This document shows, piece after piece, positions 51,661 to 60,775 of a DNA stretch of 64,000 nucleotides. The notes beneath the pieces were generated by a model that saw only the letters and a program-made list of their open reading frames with translations, did no database searches and had not been told where the DNA came from. Source of the stretch: Methanobacteriota archaeon (lineage in GTDB: Archaea > Thermoplasmatota > E2 > JACPAO01 > JAHWKR01). A program made the position numbers and the translations under genes. Location of the stretch: positions 23,119 through 87,118 of the forward strand of contig JAHWKR010000001.1 in assembly GCA_019347805.1 (NCBI GenBank), in the 5' to 3' direction. Position 1 is the stretch's first letter. The number at the start of each line of letters is the position of its first letter.

Positions 51661-52744
51661 CGACGGCGAGGCAGAGCGGAGCCACGGGACCTGGGACCGC
51701 CAATGGTCGTCCTGTCGCGTTCGTGTGCGGGACGAAGAAGGTCCATGTGACGTCTGCGGCTTTGTCGTCGGCGTCCGTCACCTGGACATGGGCGATGTGC
51801 GGGCCGGGCCCCGGGGGCATTCCCGGATGGAAGAGAAGTCGGTCATCGCGCTCGCGTGGGGGCGGGAGCGGATCGCCGTCGAGTGTCCCGCGGGCCTCGA
51901 TGAGGGGGGCGGTCATGTTCCGGACGCGCACCTCGATGATGATCTCGGCATCCGGTTCCACGTCGGTCGTCGGGCGGATCGGTTCGAGGTGGAGCGCGGA
52001 CATGTTGGCGCGGGTCGTGATATGGTCATCGTGCTGGCCCATGTTGCCGGCCCAATCGCGGACGATGATGTGCACGGCGTAGACGGTCTCCGGTCGCAAC
52101 CGGTCCATGCGCACCATGTGGGCGGCGTTCAGGTCGCTGGCGGACGTGCGGTTCCAGTCGGGGCCGGTGCGGATCGCCATCTCGAGTCGGGTCGGTTCGT
52201 CTGTGCGCACACGATAGGTGAACCCGGTGGCGTTGATGCCGGTGGCGCCTCCCTCGACGATGATCGGAGGGGTGGTGTCGGTGCTGAGGGCGAGGCGTCC
52301 GTTGGTGGGGCCGGGCAGGCTGAGCCGCAACACGTCGCTGTCCTCTTCAACGCTGCGGTTGTAGACCCGGTCCGCTCCCTCTGCCTGCCATACCGCGGGT
52401 TCTGACCATTCGGCGAAGTAGGGAAAGTGTTCTTCGGGGACCGTGAAGGTGGGGACGATCTGTCCGCTCCTCTCGACATCGAAGGTCCCGCTCGCGATGC
52501 GGATCTCGATGACGAGCCGCTCGGAGTCGGTCGTGACGTTCCAGGCGTAGCGCTCAGCATCCCGTGCGGTGACGCGCCTCAGCTCGTCCGGGTCGCCTTC
52601 GTGGTGGGGCTCCTCGCCTGGGCTGAGTCCGACCACGTGGTCGACAGGCGGGCTCTGTTGTGCTGATACACCCCATCCGGTCAGGATGAGGGTCCCGATC
52701 GACACCATGCACACCCAGCGCGATGGGGCTGGATGCATGAGCAT
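51617..52744 (-). CDS. exported tail-anchored protein, paralogue of the 59576 gene
   Basis: The 375-residue protein has a signal peptide (VCMVSIGTLILTGWGVSAQ) and an N-terminal beta domain (FDVERSGQIVPTFTVPEEHFPYF, then VYN). A middle fibronectin-like region follows (LRPETVYAVHIIVRDWAGNMGQHDDHITT), then an Ig-like part and a C-terminal helix with AAALRRRRPL. The same domain order and motifs (FDVDRDHQVVPS, LDPETEYEAWVVFEDWAGNNV) occur in the product at 59576-60718, so the two are paralogues. Starts at 52744 or 52738 are both possible; a TATA-like AATATC about 26 nt upstream favours 52738. No known family is recognised. Confidence 0.75.
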   Translation of the reverse strand: MLMHPAPSRWVCMVSIGTLILTGWGVSAQQSPPVDHVVGLSPGEEPHHEGDPDELRRVTARDAERYAWNVTTDSERLVIEIRIASGTFDVERSGQIVPTFTVPEEHFPYFAEWSEPAVWQAEGADRVYNRSVEEDSDVLRLSLPGPTNGRLALSTDTTPPIIVEGGATGINATGFTYRVRTDEPTRLEMAIRTGPDWNRTSASDLNAAHMVRMDRLRPETVYAVHIIVRDWAGNMGQHDDHITTRANMSALHLEPIRPTTDVEPDAEIIIEVRVRNMTAPLIEARGTLDGDPLPPPRERDDRLLFHPGMPPGPGPHIAHVQVTDADDKAADVTWTFFVPHTNATGRPLAVPGPVAPLCLAVVTIVAAALRRRRPL

Positions 52745-52889
52745 GGGTAGGTCGGGCTGTGGGATATTCTTTTTGAGCCGGGTCCGGTGGGCCAGATGAC
52801 GTGTGGTCTACCTGTCGGCGTCATGTGCGCCTGGTCGCGTCGGTCCCGCTCCTTCAGGAAGCGGCAGGGCCGGAGGAGTAAGGTCTTTC

Positions 52890-53636
52890 TTAACGCGTGA
52901 CGACCTCGACCGAGCCGATGACCGGGTTGAGCCGCCAGCGTGTCTCTTGGTCGGAGCCTCTTGCGCTCTGACCGCCGCCACCGCCGCGTTGCTCGGCGAG
53001 CGACCGCTCGAGGTCCAGGTCGATGATGAGTTCGGTGGTCCCGTTGCCGCTCACTTCGAAGCTCTGGACGACCTTGGCCTGGCCTGTCGTGACCTCGATG
53101 GTGACGTTCTGGAAGTCGGAGGTGCGGACGCCCCACGCTTCGCTGATGTCGAGGCGGATCTGTTGGTATCGACCGGTCTCCAGCTCGGTGCCGCCAAGGA
53201 GTGCGCGGGTGTCGTTCTCGGCGAGACGCAGGAGGTCGATGGCGTTCTCGCCTTCCCAGATCGTCTCCCAGCCGCCTGTGGTGGTCGTGTTCCCGGTGTC
53301 GTTCCCGGTCGTGCTCCCGGTGTCGTTCCCGGTCGTCCCGTCCGTGGTGTTCCCGTTCGTCGTGCCGGTACCCGTGCCGTCGGTCTCGTTCCCGTCGTCG
53401 CCGCTCCGGTGCACGTGGACGCCGGTGAAGACGACCCAGAGTTCATGGAAATCGTCCTCGGGGGCGTCCTTGACATAGGCGACGACACGTCCTTCCTGTT
53501 CCGCCTCGGGGGTGATGGTGTCGCCGTCTCCGGTCGTGGTGTCGCGGTCGTCCTCGTCGTCGACGTCGCCGGTGCAACCGGACAGGACGAGGGTGATGGA
53601 CATCAGAAGGGTGATCAGGATGGTGCGGTGGTGCAT
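52890..53636 (-). CDS. DUF4382 lipoprotein
   Basis: The 248-residue lipoprotein has lipobox LSGC (Cys near residue 21) and one DUF4382-like domain: VVAYVKDAPEDDFHELWVVFTGVHVH, then WETIWEGENAIDLLRLAEND, LETGRYQQIRLDISEAWGV and FEVSGNGTTELIIDLDLERSL. Inside the domain a Thr/Gly/Asn-rich insert (NTTDGTTGNDTG-type repeats) carries many N-x-T sequons and is probably glycosylated. The domain occurs in archaeal and bacterial surface lipoproteins; its ligand is unknown. It is followed on the same strand by no close partner but shares its family with the next upstream gene. Confidence 0.85.
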   Translation of the reverse strand: MHHRTILITLLMSITLVLSGCTGDVDDEDDRDTTTGDGDTITPEAEQEGRVVAYVKDAPEDDFHELWVVFTGVHVHRSGDDGNETDGTGTGTTNGNTTDGTTGNDTGSTTGNDTGNTTTTGGWETIWEGENAIDLLRLAENDTRALLGGTELETGRYQQIRLDISEAWGVRTSDFQNVTIEVTTGQAKVVQSFEVSGNGTTELIIDLDLERSLAEQRGGGGGQSARGSDQETRWRLNPVIGSVEVVTR

Positions 53637-53796
53637 GGGTCTGCCTCACCGCGTGACGGCGCCCGGTCGCTTTTGTCCATTGTCGAGCCGGCTCAAGACA
53701 TATCAGACCCGACCGAGGTCCAGGTGGACCGGTCTCCATTGACAGTGGGGGCCGGAAGGACCGAAAAAAGTGCGGGGAGAAATGCAAGGATAAGAG

Positions 53797-53816
53797 AAAA
53801 ACGGTCGCGCCGACCG
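53797..53816 (-). terminator. hairpin with T-run after the tandem DUF4382 gene
   Basis: On the minus strand CGGTCG-GCG-CGACCG is followed immediately by TTTTTCTC, just after the stop of the 53818 gene, an intrinsic-terminator-like arrangement. Confidence 0.6.
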
Positions 53817-53817
53817 C

Positions 53818-54990
53818 TCAGGCCTGCCCCTCCGGCCGGTCGCCGCGCGGGTCGTCCTCGGTCCGTTCCACCTGGACGCTGCCGATGACCGGGGTCATGC
53901 GCCAGCCCTGGGTGCCTTGTTGGCGGACGGAGCGGTCGAGGTCGAGGTCGATGACCACCTGTGTGGTGGTGTTCGCTTCAACGGTGAACGTGCGGACCAC
54001 CTTCGCCTCGGTCTGGGCGACGGTGATGGTGACGTTCTCGCCGTCGGAAGCGCGGACGCCCCACGCTTCGGTGATGTTGATGCGGATCTGTGTGTAGCGG
54101 CCGGCGGCGAGCTCGTCGGCGCCGAGGAACGCCTTGGAGCCTTCGTCCGAGAAGCGCAAGAGATCGAGGGTGCGGGGTGTGTCGACCACGACGACCCACT
54201 GGCTGTCGTCCGACGTCTCGTTGTCGGTCTCGTTGCCGTCTTCCCCCGCCTTGTGGACGGTCACTTCGGAGAAGCGGATCCAGATCTCGGAGAACTCGTC
54301 GGTGGCGGCGTCCTTGATGTAGGTGGTCATGGTGCCGGTGCCGGTCGTCCCGGCCGTACCGCCGCCCGGGGTGCCATCGGTCCCGCTGGTCGTGCCCGTG
54401 CGGGAGCCTTCGGGTCCGCTCGCGTCCTCTTCGACGAGGACCTGGCCGATGACCGGGTTGAGTCTCCAGCCGCCAGTGGGCCCTTGTTGTATGAGGCTTC
54501 GGTCGAGGTCGAGGTCGAGGATGATGCGGGTCGTCTGGTCGGCCGAGACCTGGAAGGCGCGCACGACGCGCACCCAGCCCGTGGTGACGGTGATGGAGAC
54601 CTCGGAGCCGTCCGAGGCGCGAATGCCGCGGGCCTCGTCGACGGTGACGACGATCTGGTTGTAGGTGCCGGCGGACAGGTTGGCGTCGCCGAGGAAGGCG
54701 CGGGCGTCGGCGCCGGCGAAGGCAAGGAGGTCGATCTCCTTCGAGCCTTCGAAGACGGTCTCCCAGCCGGAGCCTTCGGTGTCGGGTTCGTCGCCGCTTT
54801 GGTCGGCTTCGCCTTCGTCACCTTGGTGGATGGCGACCTTCGAGAACGTGATGAACACGCTGGAGAACTCGGTGGTGGCGGCGTCACGGACATAGACGGT
54901 GACGCGGCCCTCGTCGTCGCCGACGCAACCGGCGAAGGTGACAAGAAGGAGGAGCGTGGCGAGGACGGGTGTGGTTTTTCTGAATGACAT
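53818..54990 (-). CDS. lipoprotein with two tandem DUF4382 domains
   Basis: The 390-residue product has lipobox FAGC and contains the DUF4382-like unit twice. The first runs from VTVYVRDAATTEFSSVFITFSKVAIHQ to the segment LNPVIGQVLVEED. After a Gly/Thr-rich linker the second begins TTYIKDAATDEFSEIWIRFSEVTVHK and ends MTPVIGSVQVERTEDD. Each unit has the IDLLxF, G(T/R)Y(N/T)QI and DLDLDRS(L/V) signatures. The single-domain neighbour at 52890 shares all of them, so the family expanded locally. It should sit on the outer membrane face. Confidence 0.87.
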   Translation of the reverse strand: MSFRKTTPVLATLLLLVTFAGCVGDDEGRVTVYVRDAATTEFSSVFITFSKVAIHQGDEGEADQSGDEPDTEGSGWETVFEGSKEIDLLAFAGADARAFLGDANLSAGTYNQIVVTVDEARGIRASDGSEVSITVTTGWVRVVRAFQVSADQTTRIILDLDLDRSLIQQGPTGGWRLNPVIGQVLVEEDASGPEGSRTGTTSGTDGTPGGGTAGTTGTGTMTTYIKDAATDEFSEIWIRFSEVTVHKAGEDGNETDNETSDDSQWVVVVDTPRTLDLLRFSDEGSKAFLGADELAAGRYTQIRINITEAWGVRASDGENVTITVAQTEAKVVRTFTVEANTTTQVVIDLDLDRSVRQQGTQGWRMTPVIGSVQVERTEDDPRGDRPEGQA

Positions 54991-55054
54991 GGTGGTTCGA
55001 CTCCGTGGTATGATCGTGATGAAAAGAAGAGGGAAGAGATGGACGGGTCAAGGT

Positions 55055-55567
55055 CTATTCGAACGTGCCTTCACCGGTGTAGGTGAGGTCATAGTCCGCG
55101 GTGTCTTCACCCGAGTGGACGGTGAGGACGCCGTCGCCGGAGACCGTGTAGCCTTCGTCGGTGCCGAGGAGCGTCAGGCTGCCTCGGAACTGTGCGCCTT
55201 CGCCGAAGGTGGTGCCTTGGGCGCTGAGGCGCCAGGCGTCGGCGTTGACGCCGGTCTGGGCGAGGGAGACGCCCTCGCCTGCGATGTTCGCTTCGATGGC
55301 GTAGCTCGTGCCGTCGACGGTGATCGTTGCGGTCACGGCCGGACCGAGCGTGTAGGCCGCCCGGTCCACACCCGCCCCGCTCGAGGTGACCACCACGTCA
55401 CCGGAGACGTCGACATCAAGGTCGAAGGCTTCGCCCGTCTCGCGGGACTCGGCAGCGCCCGTCGCGGTGACGTCCAGTTCGCGGTTCTCTTGTTCCACCG
55501 CCACGCTTCCCGTCGAGAGGACGAGGATGGCGGCGATGGTCAGGATGCTGGGGAGCATGGTTCTCAT
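55055..55567 (-). CDS. small exported protein, unknown function
   Basis: The 170-residue product has a signal peptide (MLPSILTIAAILVLSTGSVAV), and the rest is beta-rich and acidic without cysteines (LDVDVSGDVVVTSSGAGVD, VTATITVDGTSYAIEANI). There is no C-terminal helix, so it is secreted or non-covalently attached. CGGAGGTACAGCGA precedes the ATG, a strong Shine-Dalgarno. No family is recognised. It lies between the DUF4382 lipoproteins and other exported proteins on the same strand. Confidence 0.65.
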   Translation of the reverse strand: MRTMLPSILTIAAILVLSTGSVAVEQENRELDVTATGAAESRETGEAFDLDVDVSGDVVVTSSGAGVDRAAYTLGPAVTATITVDGTSYAIEANIAGEGVSLAQTGVNADAWRLSAQGTTFGEGAQFRGSLTLLGTDEGYTVSGDGVLTVHSGEDTADYDLTYTGEGTFE

Positions 55568-55750
55568 TCGCTGTACCTCCGTGGTCCGTGCGGACGGGGA
55601 GCGACCAGCAAGGCCTCATTGATAAGGTTTCCTTGAGAACGGGGAGATATGTAAAGTCCATTTTTCATGCCTGGTATGCATCCGGTCGGTTGCGATCCGG
55701 CCCGTTCCACAGGCTCGGGGCGAAGGGGACGGTACCTGAGGGTGACCGGC

Positions 55751-56245
55751 TCAGGAACAACCATGGTGCAGCCACACGTCGAGGTCGTAGACGACCCGGG
55801 GCCCGACCATGTGGTGCACTTCGACCGTGTAGGTCTGGTTCGTGGCGAGGGGTTCGTCGTGGACGCGATGCAGGTGGCCGCCGGTCGCCAGCCAGTCGCC
55901 TTTCACCATACCGTCGTTGTCGACCAGTCGGACCCGAAGGATCGCCTCCTCGGAGACCAAGGTGTCATTGCCGGGTTCGGTACGGTAGGTCATGATGACT
56001 TCGGCGTAGAGGAAGCAGGGCTGGGTGGTGAACTCCCATATGGCGCGGCTCACCGGATCGAGCCCCATGTCCGGTATAGGGTCGCCGTCGTCGAGCTTGC
56101 CCACCGCGGCCGGATAGGTGCCGACGAGGAGGGCGCCGTCGACATCGAGCGCGTGCAGGGGGGGTTCGCCGAGGTCGGCGCTGACAGGCATCGCGGTGGC
56201 ACCCAGGACAAGGGCAAGAAAACAGGTCGCGGTCAATGGATGCAC
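55751..56245 (-). CDS. small secreted protein, unknown function
   Basis: The 164-residue product has a signal peptide (TATCFLALVLGATAMPVSA). The mature part carries two cysteines (QPCFLYAE and the C-terminal HHGCS) that could form a disulfide, and it is His-rich near the end (HLHRVHDE, VEVHHMV), so metal binding is possible. There is no membrane anchor. Its ATG lies 13 nt inside the end of the upstream cohesin-like gene, so the two are translated from one mRNA. Confidence 0.68.
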   Translation of the reverse strand: MHPLTATCFLALVLGATAMPVSADLGEPPLHALDVDGALLVGTYPAAVGKLDDGDPIPDMGLDPVSRAIWEFTTQPCFLYAEVIMTYRTEPGNDTLVSEEAILRVRLVDNDGMVKGDWLATGGHLHRVHDEPLATNQTYTVEVHHMVGPRVVYDLDVWLHHGCS

Positions 56246-57846
56246 GGGTCGCGCCTCCTTCCTGCTGCGATGGCCATGGCCGCCAATACGATCCCGACCG
56301 GGACGACGGGCGATTGGGCCGCAAGCGGTGGGTTTCCGGCGTTGTCGGGTGTCACCGTCACGGTAGCGTGGCCGTCGCGGAGGCGGAAGACCTCGGCCAG
56401 GTCCCCGTCCGGTTCAAAAAAGACGGCCTCTTCGATGGTGATGGGCGTCTGGCTCCCTTGCGCACCGCGCGCCTCAAGGAACAGGGTGATGATGTGGGCA
56501 CTGCGGCGTACCGGTACGTCCGGGGTCACGTCGAGACGGACGACACCGTTGTCGAAACGCACGTCCCACCCGGGAACGTCTCCGTGCGAATGAGACCCGT
56601 CTCCGCCTTCGGGGTGTTCGTGGGGACCGAACGGTTCGGCGCCGGTCACGGCGAGGACCGTCGGGTCGTAGATCAGGCGAAGTGTGTATCTTGCCACGCC
56701 TTCGAGCGGTGGGCGAACGAGTGTCAGCCGGTATTCGTGGGTGCGGCCTTGCTGGACGCCGCCGGTCTCGACCTTGAAGACGATGCCGCGCTCAAGGAGG
56801 CCGACCTGGGTGAGGGCAACGCGGACCGAGGTGACCGCGGCCGAGAGCGTCTCGAGGTCGCCAATGGCGGCAGCGTCGCGGAAGTGCGCGTAGGCGTCGT
56901 CGGTCTCGTTCATCACGCCTTCGCCGCGCAGGAAGAGTCCCGCGCGGTCGGCGCCGTACTGGAGCCAGGCATGTTCGGCCAGGACAGCACGGAGGGCGGG
57001 GGTCTCCTCGGCGGCGCGGAGGACGCCATAGGCGGCGTCGATGTTGCGCATCGCGTAGACGTCGAGCGGTTCGATGTCGCGGTCCAACTCGATGGCGACG
57101 AGCGGTGCGATGAGTCCCGGCCATGTGTCGGCATTGCGTTCATCGGGAAGGTCGGACAAGAGTGCGCGACCGCGGGTCGCGTTCTCGTTGAACGGCCGAG
57201 CGAGGTCCTCGGGCAGCCGTTCGGCCGCGGTGTCGACGAGAAGTCCCATGAGGGCGCTCGCACCGTCGGCGGTCGCGGCGGCGGCATCATGCATCCCGGC
57301 TCGTTCCAAGAGCATGGCGGTGAAGAGCGTCTCGCGGGCACGTGAGGCGAGCAGGGAATCGAGGTCTTTCGTGATGTTCTGTTGGTGGGGTGCCTCGGCC
57401 CGATGAGAGGCCCACTCAGGGATGCTCCAGCCGCCGCGGTCGCTGCGCGAATGGGCGAGCCGCATCCAGAGGTCGAGGGACTCCGCATCATTCGACTCAA
57501 GTGCGGCGAGGACGTTGTCGCGCACGAACGCGAGCAGGAGAGACTCGGCCGCGAGCGGTGCGGCGCCTTCTTCGGCGGGTCGGTGAAGCTGTGTCGACCA
57601 GGCGGCTTCGACGGGTCCTGTCGTCACGAGGCTGTGTGGAAAGAGCTCGTCACGCAAGTGGTCGAGCGCCGCCCGCCGGCTGTCCTCCCGTTGGTCGTGA
57701 TGGGCGGTGCGGAAAAGGCCGAGAGCGACGTTCAGTGCATCAGATGCTGACCCGTCGCTGCGGGTCAGGCCCTCGCCGCTGCCGCTCGGAGCGACGAAGA
57801 GGCCGGTGAGGAGGATGAACGTGAGGAGAACGGTGATGCGGGCCAT
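56233..57846 (-). CDS. exported protein with helical domain, cohesin-like domain and tail anchor
   Basis: From ATG 57846 (10 codons inside the ORF-track frame) the product has 537 residues. A signal peptide leads to a ~330-residue alpha-helical domain rich in Ala, Leu and Glu. A cohesin-like beta domain follows (HEYRLTLVRPPLEGVARYTLRLIYDPTVLAVTGAEP, GWDVRFDNGVVRLDVTPDVPV, ITLFLEARG), then a C-terminal helix with AGRRRDPCIH. Cohesin-like folds mediate protein-protein contacts, classically with dockerins; no dockerin is obvious in the window. A His-rich loop (GPHEHPEGGDGSHSHGD) lies inside the domain. It overlaps the downstream small secreted protein gene. Confidence 0.72.
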   Translation of the reverse strand: MARITVLLTFILLTGLFVAPSGSGEGLTRSDGSASDALNVALGLFRTAHHDQREDSRRAALDHLRDELFPHSLVTTGPVEAAWSTQLHRPAEEGAAPLAAESLLLAFVRDNVLAALESNDAESLDLWMRLAHSRSDRGGWSIPEWASHRAEAPHQQNITKDLDSLLASRARETLFTAMLLERAGMHDAAAATADGASALMGLLVDTAAERLPEDLARPFNENATRGRALLSDLPDERNADTWPGLIAPLVAIELDRDIEPLDVYAMRNIDAAYGVLRAAEETPALRAVLAEHAWLQYGADRAGLFLRGEGVMNETDDAYAHFRDAAAIGDLETLSAAVTSVRVALTQVGLLERGIVFKVETGGVQQGRTHEYRLTLVRPPLEGVARYTLRLIYDPTVLAVTGAEPFGPHEHPEGGDGSHSHGDVPGWDVRFDNGVVRLDVTPDVPVRRSAHIITLFLEARGAQGSQTPITIEEAVFFEPDGDLAEVFRLRDGHATVTVTPDNAGNPPLAAQSPVVPVGIVLAAMAIAAGRRRDPCIH

Positions 57847-57928
57847 ATGATCATGGGGGATGGAGAGAGGGGACAAGAAGGGAAGAGGGCAGGCCTTCTG
57901 AAGACCCTACCGGTCGTCCGCGACCGTT

Positions 57929-59098
57929 CTAGACGTGCGGGAGGCCACGGCCGGAGGCGGCGTCGCATCCGGTCTTGGCATGCTCGCCCTTGGTGATGTC
58001 CTCGACACCCTGCGCGAGCGCACTGCGCGTCGTGCCACCGTCGCCGGTCCACTTCTTGAGCGCGAGGCCCGAGACGTGCGGCGTGGCCATTGACGTGCCG
58101 CTGATGGTGTCGTAGCCGCCGCCCTTCCAGGTCGAAAGGACGCTGACACCGGCCGCTGCGAAAGCGACCTCGCCGTCGTTGTCGCCGCAGCCGTCGCTCG
58201 AGCCGCGGCTGGACCAGGACGCGACGGTCTTGGTCGAGTCGATGGCGGCGACGGCGACCGTGCTTCCGAGCGCACCGGGGTAGTCGATGCTGCCGAGGGA
58301 CGAGCCGTCGTTGCCGGCCGCCGCGACGAAGAGACCGCCGCCGGCGTTGAAGGCGTCGATGGCGTCGGACGAGCTCTGGCTGAAGCCGTCGCTGCCGATG
58401 CTGTAGGTGATGACATCGCAGACGTTGGTGCAGGCCTGGATGGCCGCGATGATGTCGGATCCGCTGCAGAGACCGCCGTTGTTGCAGACCTTGTACGAGC
58501 GGATGCTCGCTTCGGAGGCGACACCGTAGATACCGAGATTGTCGCTGCCGGCGTCCGCGGCGGCCGTACCGGCCGTGTGCGTGCCGTGGCCGTTGCCGTC
58601 CTCGCCATCGAAGAAGACGATGCGGTTGACGAGGTCGACGTGGTCGGAGTCGATGCCGGAGTCCAGGTGACCGAGGATGACGCCCGCGCCACCGCTCGTG
58701 GCGGTGATGGTGGCGTCGTTGTAGATCTGCTCGATACCGTAGGGGGTCTGGTCGGCGACACGGGTCTCGCCGCCGCCACCGCCGCCGCCGTCGCAGGGGT
58801 CGTTGTTCCGGTGGCACTGGAGGGTCGAGTAGGTGTTGTCCTCGACGGTGACGTCGGGGCGTTGTTTCAGTTCGTGGTAGCGTGTGACGTCGATCTCTCC
58901 GCCGATCCAGCCGATCTCGTACCATACATAGTTCGCTTGGAAGCCGGGCCAGGCGACGATCTCTTCCAGAACGCTCTGGGACGCCTTGATGTTGACTTCC
59001 TTGGTCGGGACCGCGAGGGGGTCGGCCGTGCCGGTCGGGGCGGTGAGGCCCAGGAAGGCGAGGCTGACCACGATGGCGGTCAAGGTGTGTTTGTTCAT
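57929..59098 (-). CDS. secreted subtilisin-like serine protease (S8)
   Basis: The 389-residue preproprotein has a signal peptide (residues 1-25) and a propeptide of the inhibitor-I9 type up to about residue 95. A Gly-rich link follows, then the S8 catalytic domain with Asp146 (GHLDSGID), His171 (GNGHGTHTAG), oxyanion Asn263 (AAAGND) and Ser336 (SGTSMATPHVSG). All catalytic residues are intact. Several cysteine pairs suggest an extracellular, disulfide-stabilised enzyme, and there is no membrane anchor. The start is preceded by CGGAGGTATCG, the same bases found in the tails of the hairpin repeats near the ABC transporter. Confidence 0.94.
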   Translation of the reverse strand: MNKHTLTAIVVSLAFLGLTAPTGTADPLAVPTKEVNIKASQSVLEEIVAWPGFQANYVWYEIGWIGGEIDVTRYHELKQRPDVTVEDNTYSTLQCHRNNDPCDGGGGGGGETRVADQTPYGIEQIYNDATITATSGGAGVILGHLDSGIDSDHVDLVNRIVFFDGEDGNGHGTHTAGTAAADAGSDNLGIYGVASEASIRSYKVCNNGGLCSGSDIIAAIQACTNVCDVITYSIGSDGFSQSSSDAIDAFNAGGGLFVAAAGNDGSSLGSIDYPGALGSTVAVAAIDSTKTVASWSSRGSSDGCGDNDGEVAFAAAGVSVLSTWKGGGYDTISGTSMATPHVSGLALKKWTGDGGTTRSALAQGVEDITKGEHAKTGCDAASGRGLPHV

Positions 59099-59575
59099 GT
59101 TTCGATACCTCCGTTCACGTCCGCTGGTGGTCGCGCGACAGACCTTGCGGTAGGGCCGTTGTAGACCTCCCGATGCAGACGCACGACCGTTGTCCGTTCG
59201 GACGAACGGTTGGCCCGGGGCACTCTCATGCTATGTATAGGCATGTCGGGGTGGCAACCTGTCGGCTGCAGGCTGTCAACCCTTGGGAACGGTGGCGTCG
59301 CGGAGACGGCTCGGCCAGAAATTCGTACCATCGGCGTCTAGAAGAGTCCTGAAATGACGATTTTTGCACCATGGATGTTTCGGGAAGTGGACGCTTTGCT
59401 CATTGTGAGCAGTCCACACGATTCACCAGAATAGTAGGATAAACCCTTCGCTTTACCTACGGAAACCACGCAGGGACTTGCAAAAGATCGAGAGGTGTGG
59501 AGCGGTCGAGTGCCGCTTCTTCCGCAATGCCCGAGCTCCCATGAACGGCGCAGGCCAGGCGGCGGCCGAGCGATC
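59099..59575. other. intergenic region upstream of the subtilisin gene
   Basis: No gene is supported in these 477 bases. On the minus strand CCTATACAT (about 59231-59239) could be a TATA box with a leader of roughly 110 nt for the protease. The part from 59340 to 59480 is noticeably less GC-rich than its surroundings but shows no ORF or repeat I can support. Confidence 0.4.
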
Positions 59576-60718
59576 TCAGGTCACGTCGACGCCGTGGCTC
59601 CGCGGACGCCAGGCCAACGACACCAAGAGCGCCACGAGGAACGACACGACCCCCGCCCCTGGCGTCTCGCCCGCAGTGTCACCCGACCCCGACCCGACCC
59701 GGAACGACCATTGCTCGTGGTATCGGTTGCCGTGGACATCGTCGACCTCGACCGAGACACGGTGGGGGCCCTCCTCGAGCGGTGCCGGGGGCGTGTAGCG
59801 CAGGACGCCGTTCGTGAACGTCCACCCGCTCTCGATGGGTCGGAGGTCGAGGAACAGGCGCAGGTCATCCACCGATCCGGCGGAGGGGGCCTCGATGGCG
59901 ACCTCGATTGTGACCGTCGGATCGACGCCTGTGGCGTCCGGAAGTGGCGCAAGAGGCGTGATGGTCGGCACCGGGGCGCGCGGTCGGGGCGGCGTCGTGA
60001 CGGTATAGGTCTCGCTGGTCACATTGTTGCCGGCCCAATCCTCGAACACGACCCATGCCTCGTATTCCGTCTCGGGGTCGAGGCCCTTCACGGGGAACTT
60101 CTGGAGATAGGCGAAAACCGGTGTCGGGTTCTCGAGTTCCCGACCACCCTCGGCCGGCCGTATGCGCAGGTCGGCACGGGTCAGCTCGCCCGTGGTCGTC
60201 TCCTGGTAGTAGCCATTGTGGGCGAGTCTCTCGACGGGTCCGAGCGAGTAGGTGGGCGGGGTGACATCGCGTGTCAGTTCGAAGGTGCCTTGGACCGGCC
60301 CTTTGAACCCGAGGCGCAGGATCGTGTCGTCGCCGTCCTCGATGAAGCGGTAGACCTGCGCCGGGGCATTGGCGTTCCAGACATCGTCGCGGGGGAACTT
60401 GTGGAAGAGCGGATAGTGGTCCACGGCGACGTCCACGGAGGGCACCACCTGATGGTCCCGGTCCACATCGAACAGGCCGTCGGGGAACCGGATGTCACCC
60501 ACCACGAACCGTTCGATGAGGTCCATGTCCCACGCATAATGTTCGCCCTCCGTGTGCGCGTCGAGGACGAACCAGCCGGCCGGACCGTCATAGCGCGGCG
60601 GGGCATCGACCTGGAGCGTGATCATGAAATCAGGCCCTTCCTCGGCGGATGCCGAAGGCACAAGGGCGGGCCCGATGAGGGCCAAAAGGACGAGGGGAAC
60701 GATCACCGACACACGCAT
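59576..60718 (-). CDS. exported tail-anchored protein, paralogue of the 51617 gene
   Basis: The 380-residue protein has a signal peptide (VSVIVPLVLLALIGPALVPSASA), an N-terminal beta domain (FDVDRDHQVVPSVDVAVDHYPLF), a fibronectin-like middle (LDPETEYEAWVVFEDWAGNN) and an Ig-like region ending RVSVEVDDVHGNRYHEQW. The C-terminus has TPGAGVVSFLVALLVSLAWRPR, a PG-containing hydrophobic tail with arginine that resembles but does not match PGF-CTERM. Similarity to the 51617 product extends over the full ectodomain, so they arose by duplication and now flank the DUF4382-subtilisin block. Confidence 0.76.
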   Translation of the reverse strand: MRVSVIVPLVLLALIGPALVPSASAEEGPDFMITLQVDAPPRYDGPAGWFVLDAHTEGEHYAWDMDLIERFVVGDIRFPDGLFDVDRDHQVVPSVDVAVDHYPLFHKFPRDDVWNANAPAQVYRFIEDGDDTILRLGFKGPVQGTFELTRDVTPPTYSLGPVERLAHNGYYQETTTGELTRADLRIRPAEGGRELENPTPVFAYLQKFPVKGLDPETEYEAWVVFEDWAGNNVTSETYTVTTPPRPRAPVPTITPLAPLPDATGVDPTVTIEVAIEAPSAGSVDDLRLFLDLRPIESGWTFTNGVLRYTPPAPLEEGPHRVSVEVDDVHGNRYHEQWSFRVGSGSGDTAGETPGAGVVSFLVALLVSLAWRPRSHGVDVT

Positions 60719-60775
60719 GGCTGCCGGTAGTCGCGGCCCCCCTAAAGCGCTTCTGTCCCACGCGGTCCCGGAAGC

